Source: Microcoleus sp. bin38.metabat.b11b12b14.051
Lineage (GTDB): Bacteria > Cyanobacteriota > Cyanobacteriia > Cyanobacteriales > Microcoleaceae
NCBI RefSeq assembly: GCF_013299165.1
Contig: NZ_JAAFKD010000044.1
Coordinates: forward strand, 3,072-41,793
DNA: 38,722 nt
Direction: 5' to 3'
Within the stretch, counting starts at the first letter, position 1, and each line of letters starts with the position of its first letter. The position numbers and the translations under genes were made by a program. A model generated the notes under the pieces. It did no database searches, was not told the DNA's origin, and saw only the letters and a program-made list of their open reading frames with translations. This document shows positions 24,550 through 32,061 of this stretch, one piece after another.

Positions 24550-27500
24550 ATGCCACCAGCAGTACCAGCAATTATTGTCGAAACAATTACCTCGCCTACG
24601 CCGTCGCCGGCGACAACTCCGACGATGACGGGGACAACCACGACGCTGACGGGGACAACCACGACGATGACGGGGACAACCACGACATTGACGGGGACAA
24701 CCACGACATTGACGGCGACAACTCCGACGATGACGGGGACAACCACGACATTGACGGGGACAACCACGACATTGACGGGGACAACCACGACATTGACGGG
24801 GACGGGCCCGGCGATTACGATCGTGCCGGTGGTACGACCAGCGATAACCGTACCCACGCCTCCCCCACAGCCCGTGTTTGTCGATGGCGTAGTTGTCGCC
24901 AATGATGGCAATAACTATTTAATCGGCAGCTTGTTCAACGACACCATTTCCGGGCGTGGCGGTGACGACACGATTCTGGGTCGGGACGGGGCCGATATCA
25001 TCAGAGGTGATGATGGTAACGATTCTCTCAACGGTGGCGCTGGTAAGGATTTTGTTGAGGGCGGCCGCGGCAATGACACGGCGCGGGGCGGCAAAGGCGA
25101 TGACTTGGTTTCTGGCGACTTGGGCGATGATGTAGCTTTTGGCGACCAGGGCGACGATATTGTGTTGGGTTCCGAAGGCAACGACACGCTGTACGGCGGT
25201 AAAGGCAATGACTGCCTGCGCGGAGGTGGCGAGGACGACCTGATGTTTGGCGACAAGGGTAATGACACTTTGTTTGGCGACACGGGTAACGACTGCTTGA
25301 TCGGCGCTGCGGGCAACGATATTTTGTTGGGCGGCGACGGTGGGGATGTCATCACCGGCGGTGTTGGTAACGATACTGCTGACGGCGGTGCTGGTGATGA
25401 CCTGATCTACGGGGGCGATGGCAATGATTCTGTGTCTGGCGGGGCTGGGGATGATATTGTTTCGGGCGATCGCGGATCTGATACTCTGACCGGAGGCGAG
25501 GGCTCGGATATCTTTGTTCTGGGTAGGGTGGGAACGTCCACTAATAGCAGCGGGTTTCTGACTACTGGCGGCCGCGACCTTGGGGATGCGGATCTAATTA
25601 CAGATTTTAAGCCGGGAGATTCGATCGCTCTGGCTGGAGGTCTCAACTTTACACAGCTAGACATCTTGCAGGGTCAAGGCTCGAATTCTAGCAACACGAT
25701 TATTCGGGACAAGCAAACTGGCGAATTTTTGGCGGTATTGATTGATGTGCGATCGAACTCGCTGGATGAATCTAGGTTTACTACAGCTCAAGTTCCGCGC
25801 GTAGACGACAATCCCTTCGTCATTCAGGGAACGAGACCTTCGAGTCCGACGGGGACAAGTCCTTCTCCGACACCGGCACCGGGGACAACGGCTTCTCCAA
25901 CACCGGCACCGGGGACAAGTGCTTCTCCAACACCGACGGGAACAACGGCTTCTCCGACACCCTCAACGGGGACAAAACCTGTTACGACTCCGGCACCGAC
26001 GGGGACAACACCTTCTCCAACTCCGGCGACAACTCCAACTCCGGCGACAACTCCAACTCCGGCGACAACTCCAACTCCGGCGACAACTCCGACTCCGGCG
26101 ACAACTCCGACTCCGGCGACGACTCCAACTCCGGCGACGACTCCAACTCCGGCGACGACTCCAACTCCATCACCATCACCGGGGACAACTCCGAGTCCAA
26201 CTCCATCGCCCGGGACATTGCCGACACAGGTGCCGAGTCCGACTCCGACTCCGACGGCTGGGACATTGCCGAGTCCGATTCCTTCGATCGTCCCGACTCC
26301 CACTGCGGGCACCCCAACTCCTCCACCTTTCGGCGGGGGGCCGGTGCCGCCGAGTTTTACCTCTCCGACTCCTAACGAGCCGCCGATCGTCGAAACTGGC
26401 AAGACGCTGACTGGTTTGCAAAATTTGCCTCTGTCTCTGAGCATTTCGGCGCCTAGCGATCCAGAGGGTCAGCCGCTGTCGATCGCGGTTGTGATAGTTC
26501 CGAATCCGACTTTCGGTGAAGTAGTTGTCGGTACGAGTCCGGTGGCTATCAACCAAAAACTGACGGTTCAGGAATTGCTGGGCTTGAAGTTCCAACCTAA
26601 AACTAATGCGATCGGGCAAGCCGGCTCTTTCAGCTACAGCGTAGCCGACGACCAAGGCGGCACGGCGGCAGCCTCAGTCGGGATTAACATCAACTCTTTC
26701 GACGGTTCCTCAACCCTTCCCAGCACCCGGCCGCCAGTGGCTGCGGATGATGGCATCGTATTTACGAGTACGAATAATTTGCTACCGACGTTCATCGACG
26801 TGCTCGCCAACGATTCCAGCCCGCAAAAAGGGCCGCTCAGCATTATCAATGTCGGCACGCCGAAACTGGGCATAGCTGTGAATCTCGGTTCTCAGGTGCA
26901 GTTCATCGCCGGCAACGTAGCAGGTACAACTACTTTTGCCTACAGCATCAGCGACGGATTCGGGACAATTCCGGGCACAGGTACGATCGCCGTTTCCATC
27001 TTGCCGGCAGATAGCGGGCCTAACAGGTTAGTGGGCGGCTCTTTACCGGACAATTTGAACGGTTTAGCTGGCGCCGATACGATCGACGGCGGTGGCGGCA
27101 GCGATACGATTAACGGCGGTTTGGATAACGACGTACTCGTAGGCGGCCTCGGTGCAGACACCATGACGGGCGGCGGCGGCAGCAATCAATTCCGCTATAC
27201 CAGCCCCGCAGAGGGTGGGCCGACGTTTGATGCGGCTTCTTCGGCGGCAATCAATGCTGCGATCGCCGCGGGCGGATACGATGTGATTACTGATTTCAAC
27301 GGTCTCGGCGTGCCGATCGCCGATCAGTTCAACTTTGCCCCCGGATTCCCAAATCTGAGCGGTAACAGCCAAGTTCAGCTAACAGTTCAAACAAATGTTT
27401 CTGCAAATATTTTGGGAGGAACCGCTTTCTTGTTCGCCTACGATTCCGGCGGCAATACTTACATCATTTATGATGGCAACGGTAACAACCAAACAGGCGG

Positions 27501-27579
27501 CGATTCTCGAATTTTGGCGAAGTTAAATGGCGTAACAGGGGTTACTTCTCTGTCACCTTTCGACTTCACCTTTATCTAG
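24550..27579 (+). CDS. giant RTX protein 2, tandem paralogue
   Basis: A 1009-residue paralogue of the preceding gene: same start (MPPAVPAIIVET), same plan, same ending (PFDFTFI). Order: Thr-rich linker of seven-residue TGTTTTL units (about 20-92); RTX block (about 117-320) then a FLTTGGRDLGDADLITDFKPGDSI spacer; long Pro/Thr linker with six-residue PATTPT units (about 430-595); two Ig/cadherin-like domains (NEPPIVETGK... about 612-715 and RPPVAADDGI... about 728-815); a short RTX block (about 825-880); and a C-terminal beta domain. AAGGAG lies 9 bp before the ATG, and the 34-bp spacing points to co-transcription. No transporter gene is nearby. The linkers are tandem repeats at DNA level and read as GDN-rich sequence in another frame (see findings). 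Confidence 0.85.
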   Translation: MPPAVPAIIVETITSPTPSPATTPTMTGTTTTLTGTTTTMTGTTTTLTGTTTTLTATTPTMTGTTTTLTGTTTTLTGTTTTLTGTGPAITIVPVVRPAITVPTPPPQPVFVDGVVVANDGNNYLIGSLFNDTISGRGGDDTILGRDGADIIRGDDGNDSLNGGAGKDFVEGGRGNDTARGGKGDDLVSGDLGDDVAFGDQGDDIVLGSEGNDTLYGGKGNDCLRGGGEDDLMFGDKGNDTLFGDTGNDCLIGAAGNDILLGGDGGDVITGGVGNDTADGGAGDDLIYGGDGNDSVSGGAGDDIVSGDRGSDTLTGGEGSDIFVLGRVGTSTNSSGFLTTGGRDLGDADLITDFKPGDSIALAGGLNFTQLDILQGQGSNSSNTIIRDKQTGEFLAVLIDVRSNSLDESRFTTAQVPRVDDNPFVIQGTRPSSPTGTSPSPTPAPGTTASPTPAPGTSASPTPTGTTASPTPSTGTKPVTTPAPTGTTPSPTPATTPTPATTPTPATTPTPATTPTPATTPTPATTPTPATTPTPATTPTPSPSPGTTPSPTPSPGTLPTQVPSPTPTPTAGTLPSPIPSIVPTPTAGTPTPPPFGGGPVPPSFTSPTPNEPPIVETGKTLTGLQNLPLSLSISAPSDPEGQPLSIAVVIVPNPTFGEVVVGTSPVAINQKLTVQELLGLKFQPKTNAIGQAGSFSYSVADDQGGTAAASVGININSFDGSSTLPSTRPPVAADDGIVFTSTNNLLPTFIDVLANDSSPQKGPLSIINVGTPKLGIAVNLGSQVQFIAGNVAGTTTFAYSISDGFGTIPGTGTIAVSILPADSGPNRLVGGSLPDNLNGLAGADTIDGGGGSDTINGGLDNDVLVGGLGADTMTGGGGSNQFRYTSPAEGGPTFDAASSAAINAAIAAGGYDVITDFNGLGVPIADQFNFAPGFPNLSGNSQVQLTVQTNVSANILGGTAFLFAYDSGGNTYIIYDGNGNNQTGGDSRILAKLNGVTGVTSLSPFDFTFI
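24627..24800 (+). repeat. intragenic 21-bp tandem repeat (TGTTTTL/M units)
   Basis: About eight units of 21 bp, core GGGGACAACCACGACATTGA, code the Thr-rich N-terminal linker of RTX protein 2. Units ending in TTG alternate irregularly with ATG and CTG types. Being a multiple of three, copy changes keep frame. Confidence 0.85.
26022..26170 (+). repeat. intragenic 18-bp tandem repeat (PATTPT units)
   Basis: About eight units of 18 bp, CCGGCGACAACTCCAACT with A/G and A/G third-base variants, code the long Pro/Thr linker of RTX protein 2. Frame-preserving length variation is likely. Confidence 0.85.
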
Positions 27580-27600
27580 TAAATGCCTGCACCCAGCGCA

Positions 27601-28340
27601 ATCCTGGTTTGTAGTGAGGACTTCAGTCCGCATAAAAGAAGGACTGAAGTCCTCACTACCAACCTAAATCCTGGTTTGTAGTGAAGACTTCAGTCCGCAT
27701 AAAAGAAGGACTGAAGTCCTCACTACCAACCTAAATCCTGGTTTGTAGTGAAGACTTCAGTCCGCATAAAAGAAGGACTGAAGTCCTCACTACCAACCTA
27801 AATCCTGGTTTGTAGTGAGGACTTCAGTCCGCATAAAAGAAGGACTGAAGTCCTCACTACCAACCTAAATCCTGGTTTGTAGTGAGGACTTCAGTCCGCA
27901 TAAAAGAAGGACTGAAGTCCTCACTACCAACCTAAATCCTGGTTTGTAGTGAGGACTTCAGTCCGCATAAAAGAAGGACTGAAGTCCTCACTACCAACCT
28001 AAATCCTGGTTGGTAGTGAAGACTTCAGTCCGCATAAAAGAAGGACTGAAGTCTTCACTACCAACCTAAATCCTGGTTTGTAGTGAGGACTTCAGTCCGC
28101 ATAAATCCGAGGACTGAAGTCCTCACTACCAACCTAAATCCTGGTTGGTAGTGAGGACTTCAGTCCGCATAAATCCGAGGACTGAAGTCCTCACTACCAA
28201 CCTAAATCCTGGTTTGTAGTGAGGACTTCAGTCCGCATAAATCCGAGGACAAAAGTCCTCACTATCAACCTAAATCCTGGTTTGTAGTGAGGACTTCAGT
28301 CCGCATAAATCCGAGGACAAAAGTCCTCACTATCAAACAG
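27601..28340. repeat. palindromic repeat array (family A variant), 11 copies of 67-68 bp
   Basis: Units start at 27601, 27668, 27735, 27802, 27869, 27936, 28003, 28070, 28138, 28206 and 28274. The first seven are 67 bp and the rest 68 bp (loop GCATAAATCCGA in place of GCATAAAAGA-type). Each is a near-palindrome with arms containing GTAGTGAGGACTTCAGTCC. Copies 7 and 9 are perfect over 24-bp arms; in copy 7 both arms carry the matching change (GTGAAGAC with GTCTTCAC). It fills the convergent gap between the second RTX gene and the rhomboid gene and ends at the rhomboid stop. Confidence 0.96.
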
Positions 28341-29093
28341 TTAAATCTGATTTTGATCGGAAAAAAGCCCCAATAAAGGAGCAAGAATCGCGCCGAAAAC
28401 AAAGCCGCCAGCGTGAGCCCAGTAAGCAACTCCCCCCGATTCCATACCCACACTTGCCGGCGCATTCAAGGAAGCCAAACCGCTCAATGCTTGCTGTGCA
28501 AACCAAAATCCGAGAAAGAAGAAAGCGGGAACTCTGACTGTGGTAATAAATATGCCTAAGGGTAACAACGTCAAAACTTTGGCTTGGGGATATCTAAGAA
28601 TGTATGCTCCCATCACGCCTGCGATCGCCCCGCTAGCACCAAGGGAGGGAATGGCCGATGCTGAGGAAAAAAACCACTGAGTTAGTGATGCTAATACGCC
28701 GCAAGTAAGGTAAAATATTAAAAATTTAACGTGTCCTAAACGGTCTTCTACGTTGTTGCCAAAAATCCACAAAAATAACATATTTCCGGCTATGTGGAGA
28801 AAGCCTGCGTGCAGGAATTGCGAGCTAATTAGCGTCGTCCATTCGGGAAATGGCGAAACAGGTAGAGACACCCGACACATATTGCTTAACTGGCAAGGAA
28901 CTACCGCCCAAGAGTAGAAAAATTGTGTTAATTGGCGATCGGCTAATGAGAGCTCGTACAAAAATACTAATATGTTGGCAGCAATCAGCCCGAAGGTAAC
29001 GTAGGGAGTGATGCTGGTGGGATTGTCATCGCGTAAGGGAACCACAGCTTTTTTTTCCTCTAAAATCAAAATATTGGCAACACGATAACGCAT
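28341..29093 (-). CDS. rhomboid family intramembrane serine protease
   Basis: A 250-residue protein with six or seven membrane helices. The catalytic serine is S154 in GASGAIAG and the catalytic histidine H227 in YWAHAGGFVFG; the oxyanion-side HAGFLHIAGNMLFLWIFG motif (95-111) is present. The enzyme cleaves membrane-spanning substrates within the bilayer. Two starts are possible: the ATG at 29093, or a GTG at 29045 giving VVPLRDDNPTSITPYVT, which is nearer to how I remember cyanobacterial relatives beginning. The stop lies directly against the 11-copy palindromic array. Confidence 0.9.
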   Translation of the reverse strand: MRYRVANILILEEKKAVVPLRDDNPTSITPYVTFGLIAANILVFLYELSLADRQLTQFFYSWAVVPCQLSNMCRVSLPVSPFPEWTTLISSQFLHAGFLHIAGNMLFLWIFGNNVEDRLGHVKFLIFYLTCGVLASLTQWFFSSASAIPSLGASGAIAGVMGAYILRYPQAKVLTLLPLGIFITTVRVPAFFFLGFWFAQQALSGLASLNAPASVGMESGGVAYWAHAGGFVFGAILAPLLGLFSDQNQI

Positions 29094-29133
29094 TTATCGC
29101 TAAGCTGTCTCCTATCTAGAGGAAGAGGGAAGA

Positions 29134-29222
29134 AGTCATTAGTCATTAGTCATTGGTCATTAGTCATTAGTCATTAGTCATTAGTCATTAGTCATTTGTC
29201 ATTAGTCATTTGTCATTTGTCA
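29134..29222. repeat. heptamer STRR, AGTCATT unit, about 12 copies
   Basis: Runs of AGTCATT with single-base variants (GGTCATT, TGTCATT). A shorter second array of the same unit lies at 29325-29362. Confidence 0.93.
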
Positions 29223-29525
29223 GAATGGCTGGGCTGCGATTGGGTTTATGTTTGTCAATAAACAGTGTTTGTCGTGAGGGTTTTTATGCGGACTAAAGTC
29301 CTTACTACGAACCTGTAGTTACGAAAGTCATTAGTCATTGGTCATTAGTCATTGTCATTTGTCAGAAGGAAGAGGGGCTGGGCTGCGATTGGGTTCATCT
29401 TTGTCCATAAACAGTGTTTGTCGTGAGGGCTTTTATGCGGACTAAAGTCCTCACTACGAACCTGTAGTTACGAACTTGTAGTGAGGACTTTTATGCGGAC
29501 TAAAGTCCTCACTACAAACCTGTAT
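29218..29525. repeat. duplicated block with degenerate family A palindromes
   Basis: A segment beginning GTCAGAA, then GGCTGGGCTGCGATTGGGTT and ending CCTGTAGTTACGAA occurs at 29218-29324 and again at 29358-29474, diverged at a few sites and with a small insertion. Each ends in a family A right arm (GCGGACTAAAGTCC...ACTACGAACC). A third, shortened palindrome lies at 29475-29525. No gene in this 460-bp gap between rhomboid and the GHL10 gene. Confidence 0.85.
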
Positions 29526-29553
29526 TTTTTTGTTGCTTGAGGGGGATGATGTT

Positions 29554-31578
29554 TTAGGCTGCTATTTCTATGAAAACTCCTACACTTTCTACAGCCATTA
29601 TACTCACCGCACACAAAGCGTAAATCCCCGTTCCTACTGTTACTTGTACTGTGTCTGCATTAATGATTTTTATGAGCTTCCAAGTATCGCCATTTTTTTG
29701 ATAGAGCGTCCAAGAACGAATGTTTTTATCGGCGGGATTTTTCCACTGCAAAACATTACTATTTCCCACTTTTTGTACTACTACTGATACTGGAGGGGCC
29801 GGCGGCTTGCCATTTTGCCAGGGCATTGCGGGAACGAGTGCGGGTTGGTTGTATGTAATGGATTTGAAATTATCGTAAATTTGCTGGCGATTGTCGCTAA
29901 ATGCTTTCATGCTGAAGAAAACATTTCCTAAAGCTAAGCTGTCTTTAGAGTTGCGCGTTATCTCAATTTGATTGTTGATTTCCTGCACATTCCACTTATT
30001 GCCGTCGAGCTTTCCTAGGTTATTTCCTACGTAAATATGTCTGTTTTGGGGATTGTTTTCTAGCCACCATTCTAGCAACATTGGATAGCTTTGAGCTGCT
30101 TGGTCGATGCGCCAGTAAAGTTGGGGATTTAGATAATCTACCCAACCTGATTCTAACCATTTTTTAGCGTCGGCATAGAGTGTTTCGTAGGCGTCTAAAC
30201 CTCGACTTGCTGGTGGTTGTCCGGGGCGATAAATGCCGAAGGGACTGATGCCGAATTTGACGTTTGGTTTGACTGTTTTAATTCCTTGTCCGAGTCTTCT
30301 AACTAATTTGTTGACATTTTCGCGCCGCCAGTCTCCTAAATTCATTTTGCCGCCTCGGGAGACGTAACTATTGTAAATCTTGCTGTCTGGAAATTCTTGA
30401 CCGTCGATGGGATAAGGATAGAAATAATCGTCGAAGTGAACGCCGTCTATATCGTAGCGCTTTACTACGTCTAAAATGACGTTGTAAGTCTTGTCTACAA
30501 CTAAATCAATTCCCGGGTCCATCCACAAGTCGTCACCCCACGGATAAACGCATTCGGGATTGGTAACAGAGAGGTGCGGGCTGACGTTGGGTGGGGTTTG
30601 GGTATAAGAAACTTTGGCGCGGTAGGGATTGAACCAAGCGTGAACTTCGATGTTGCGTTTGTGGCTTTCTGCAACGGCAAATGTTAAAGGGTCATAATAA
30701 GGTTCTGGTGCTTTTCCTTGAGTTCCTGTTAGCCATGCACTCCAAGGTTCTAATTTTGAGTCATAAAGAGCATCGCCTCCTGCTCTAATTTGAATGATAA
30801 TTGCGTTGAAATTGATTTCTTGCAGTCTATCTAGGATTTTTATTAGTTCGGCTTTTTGTTGTTCAGTTGTGAGTTTGTTGCTGAAGGGCCAGTCAATATT
30901 CCAGACGGATGTTATCCAAACTCCGCGAAATTCTCGCTGGTGGTTGACGAAAACTTGCGGTCGCGGAACTTTACTGAGAACTATAATATATTGAGAATAG
31001 ATTGCTGGTGCTCTTTTGAGATAGACTAATGCTTGATAAACCCAGGCGGCGACATCGGCTCTGGTGGCGTTTCCGGCGGGATTTAATAAGTTTAAATTGG
31101 GAGCGTTTACTACTATTTCGGATAGGGTGGCGATGACGATCGCCTTTTTGGCATAATTAGGTATTTCTGTACTGTCTTGGTAGATGTTAGACAGGATCAG
31201 ATTGCTTGTCGGCGCAGCATTCGCCCCAAAGATGCCGCTGACTAATGCAACTAATGCTTCCGCCCTGGTAATCAGGCTTTCGGGCTTAAACAGGTTGTCG
31301 GGATAGCCGGAGATAAACCCTCTTTTATATGCTGCTTGAATGGCGGTGGCGGCCCAGTGGGTGGCGGGAACGTCGATAAATGGTATGTAGGGCCGTTTGT
31401 CGGGCACGGGAAAGGCTTTGCTGACAATGGCGGCAAATTGGGCGCGGGTGAGGTTGCTGTTTGGACGAAAAGTGCGATCGGGAAAACCGCTGATTACAGC
31501 CCGTTCTACTAAGCCGTCAATAAAGATTTTAGCCCAATGATTTTGAATGTCGGAGAATCGATTTGTGCTGGAAACCAT
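29554..31578 (-). CDS. SLH-anchored GHL10 (DUF187-type) glycoside hydrolase
   Basis: A 674-residue protein from the ATG at 31578 (MVSSTNRFSDIQNHWAK); an upstream start would add residues outside the SLH domain. Three SLH domains fill about 8-185 (FSDIQNHWAKIFIDGLVERAVISGFPDRTFRP, then two more). From about 216 lies a GHL10 TIM barrel: FRGVWITSVWNIDWP, FNAIIIQIRAGGDALYDS, EVHAWFNPYRA, DGVHFDDYFYPYP, VKFGISPFGIYRPGQP, WVDYLNPQLYW. The last 80 residues form a fibronectin/Ig-like domain. Family members are thought to cleave peptidoglycan or cell-wall glycans; SLH domains bind the pyruvylated secondary wall polymer. No standard signal peptide precedes the first SLH, which is odd for an exported protein. 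The upstream region carries the 9-copy half-palindrome array. Confidence 0.85.
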   Translation of the reverse strand: MVSSTNRFSDIQNHWAKIFIDGLVERAVISGFPDRTFRPNSNLTRAQFAAIVSKAFPVPDKRPYIPFIDVPATHWAATAIQAAYKRGFISGYPDNLFKPESLITRAEALVALVSGIFGANAAPTSNLILSNIYQDSTEIPNYAKKAIVIATLSEIVVNAPNLNLLNPAGNATRADVAAWVYQALVYLKRAPAIYSQYIIVLSKVPRPQVFVNHQREFRGVWITSVWNIDWPFSNKLTTEQQKAELIKILDRLQEINFNAIIIQIRAGGDALYDSKLEPWSAWLTGTQGKAPEPYYDPLTFAVAESHKRNIEVHAWFNPYRAKVSYTQTPPNVSPHLSVTNPECVYPWGDDLWMDPGIDLVVDKTYNVILDVVKRYDIDGVHFDDYFYPYPIDGQEFPDSKIYNSYVSRGGKMNLGDWRRENVNKLVRRLGQGIKTVKPNVKFGISPFGIYRPGQPPASRGLDAYETLYADAKKWLESGWVDYLNPQLYWRIDQAAQSYPMLLEWWLENNPQNRHIYVGNNLGKLDGNKWNVQEINNQIEITRNSKDSLALGNVFFSMKAFSDNRQQIYDNFKSITYNQPALVPAMPWQNGKPPAPPVSVVVQKVGNSNVLQWKNPADKNIRSWTLYQKNGDTWKLIKIINADTVQVTVGTGIYALCAVSIMAVESVGVFIEIAA

Positions 31579-31688
31579 AGTTATATTGATTGATTTAAGA
31601 TATTCAGATCGTGTCCGCTGAATTAACTTGCGACATATCCACTCTATTTGTAGGTGGCGCCACAAGCACCTTACCCTTGATGATATTC

Positions 31689-31957
31689 GGTTCGTAGTGA
31701 GGACTTTAGTCCTTCTAGGGTTCGTAGTGAGGACTTTAGTCCTTCTAAGGTTCGTAGTGAGGACTTTAGTCCTTCTAGGGTTCGTAGTGAGGACTTTAGT
31801 CCTTCTAAGGTTCGTAGTGAGGACTTTAGTCCTTCTAGGGTTCGTAGTGAGGACTTTAGTCCTTCTAAGGTTCGTAGTGAGGACTTTAGTCCTTCTAAGG
31901 TTCGTAGTGAGGACTTTAGTCCTTCTAAGGTTCGTAGTGAGGACTTTAGTCCTTTAT
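31689..31957. repeat. tandem array of 30-bp half-palindromes, 9 copies
   Basis: Nine direct copies, starting every 30 bp from 31689, of the left arm of family A (GTTCGTAGTGAGGACTTTAG then TCCTTCT). Junctions alternate CTAGGG and CTAAGG at first, then stay CTAAGG, implying growth by 60-bp then 30-bp steps. Right arms are missing, but each unit still contains the small palindrome GGACTTTAGTCC. A 111-codon plus-strand frame across it is a by-product of the 30-bp period. Confidence 0.95.
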
Positions 31958-32010
31958 GATTGACTAAAAGTTAGAAATAGGATTGAAGTCCTGATTATTA
32001 ACCACAGTTA

Positions 32011-32041
32011 CGGAGAGGACTAAAGTCCTTACTACAAACCT
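32011..32041. repeat. solo right arm of family A palindrome
   Basis: GAGGACTAAAGTCCTTACTA then CAAACC lies 20 bp from the amidase stop on the other side of the half-palindrome array; together with 31689-31957 it gives left arms and right arm flanking a diverged 50-bp middle. Confidence 0.75.
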
Positions 32042-32061
32042 AGAAATTTGGGTATCTGTGG

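Noticed and set aside
27601..28340. CRISPR array
   Set aside because: Units are 67-68 bp with no unique spacers; whole units are palindromic and near-identical.
28265..28465. 66-codon minus-strand frame overlapping the rhomboid 3' end
   Set aside because: It lies within the rhomboid coding region and palindromic repeat in a different frame and has no features.
31628..31963. 111-codon plus-strand frame with FVVRTLVLL repeats
   Set aside because: A by-product of the 30-bp half-palindrome period.
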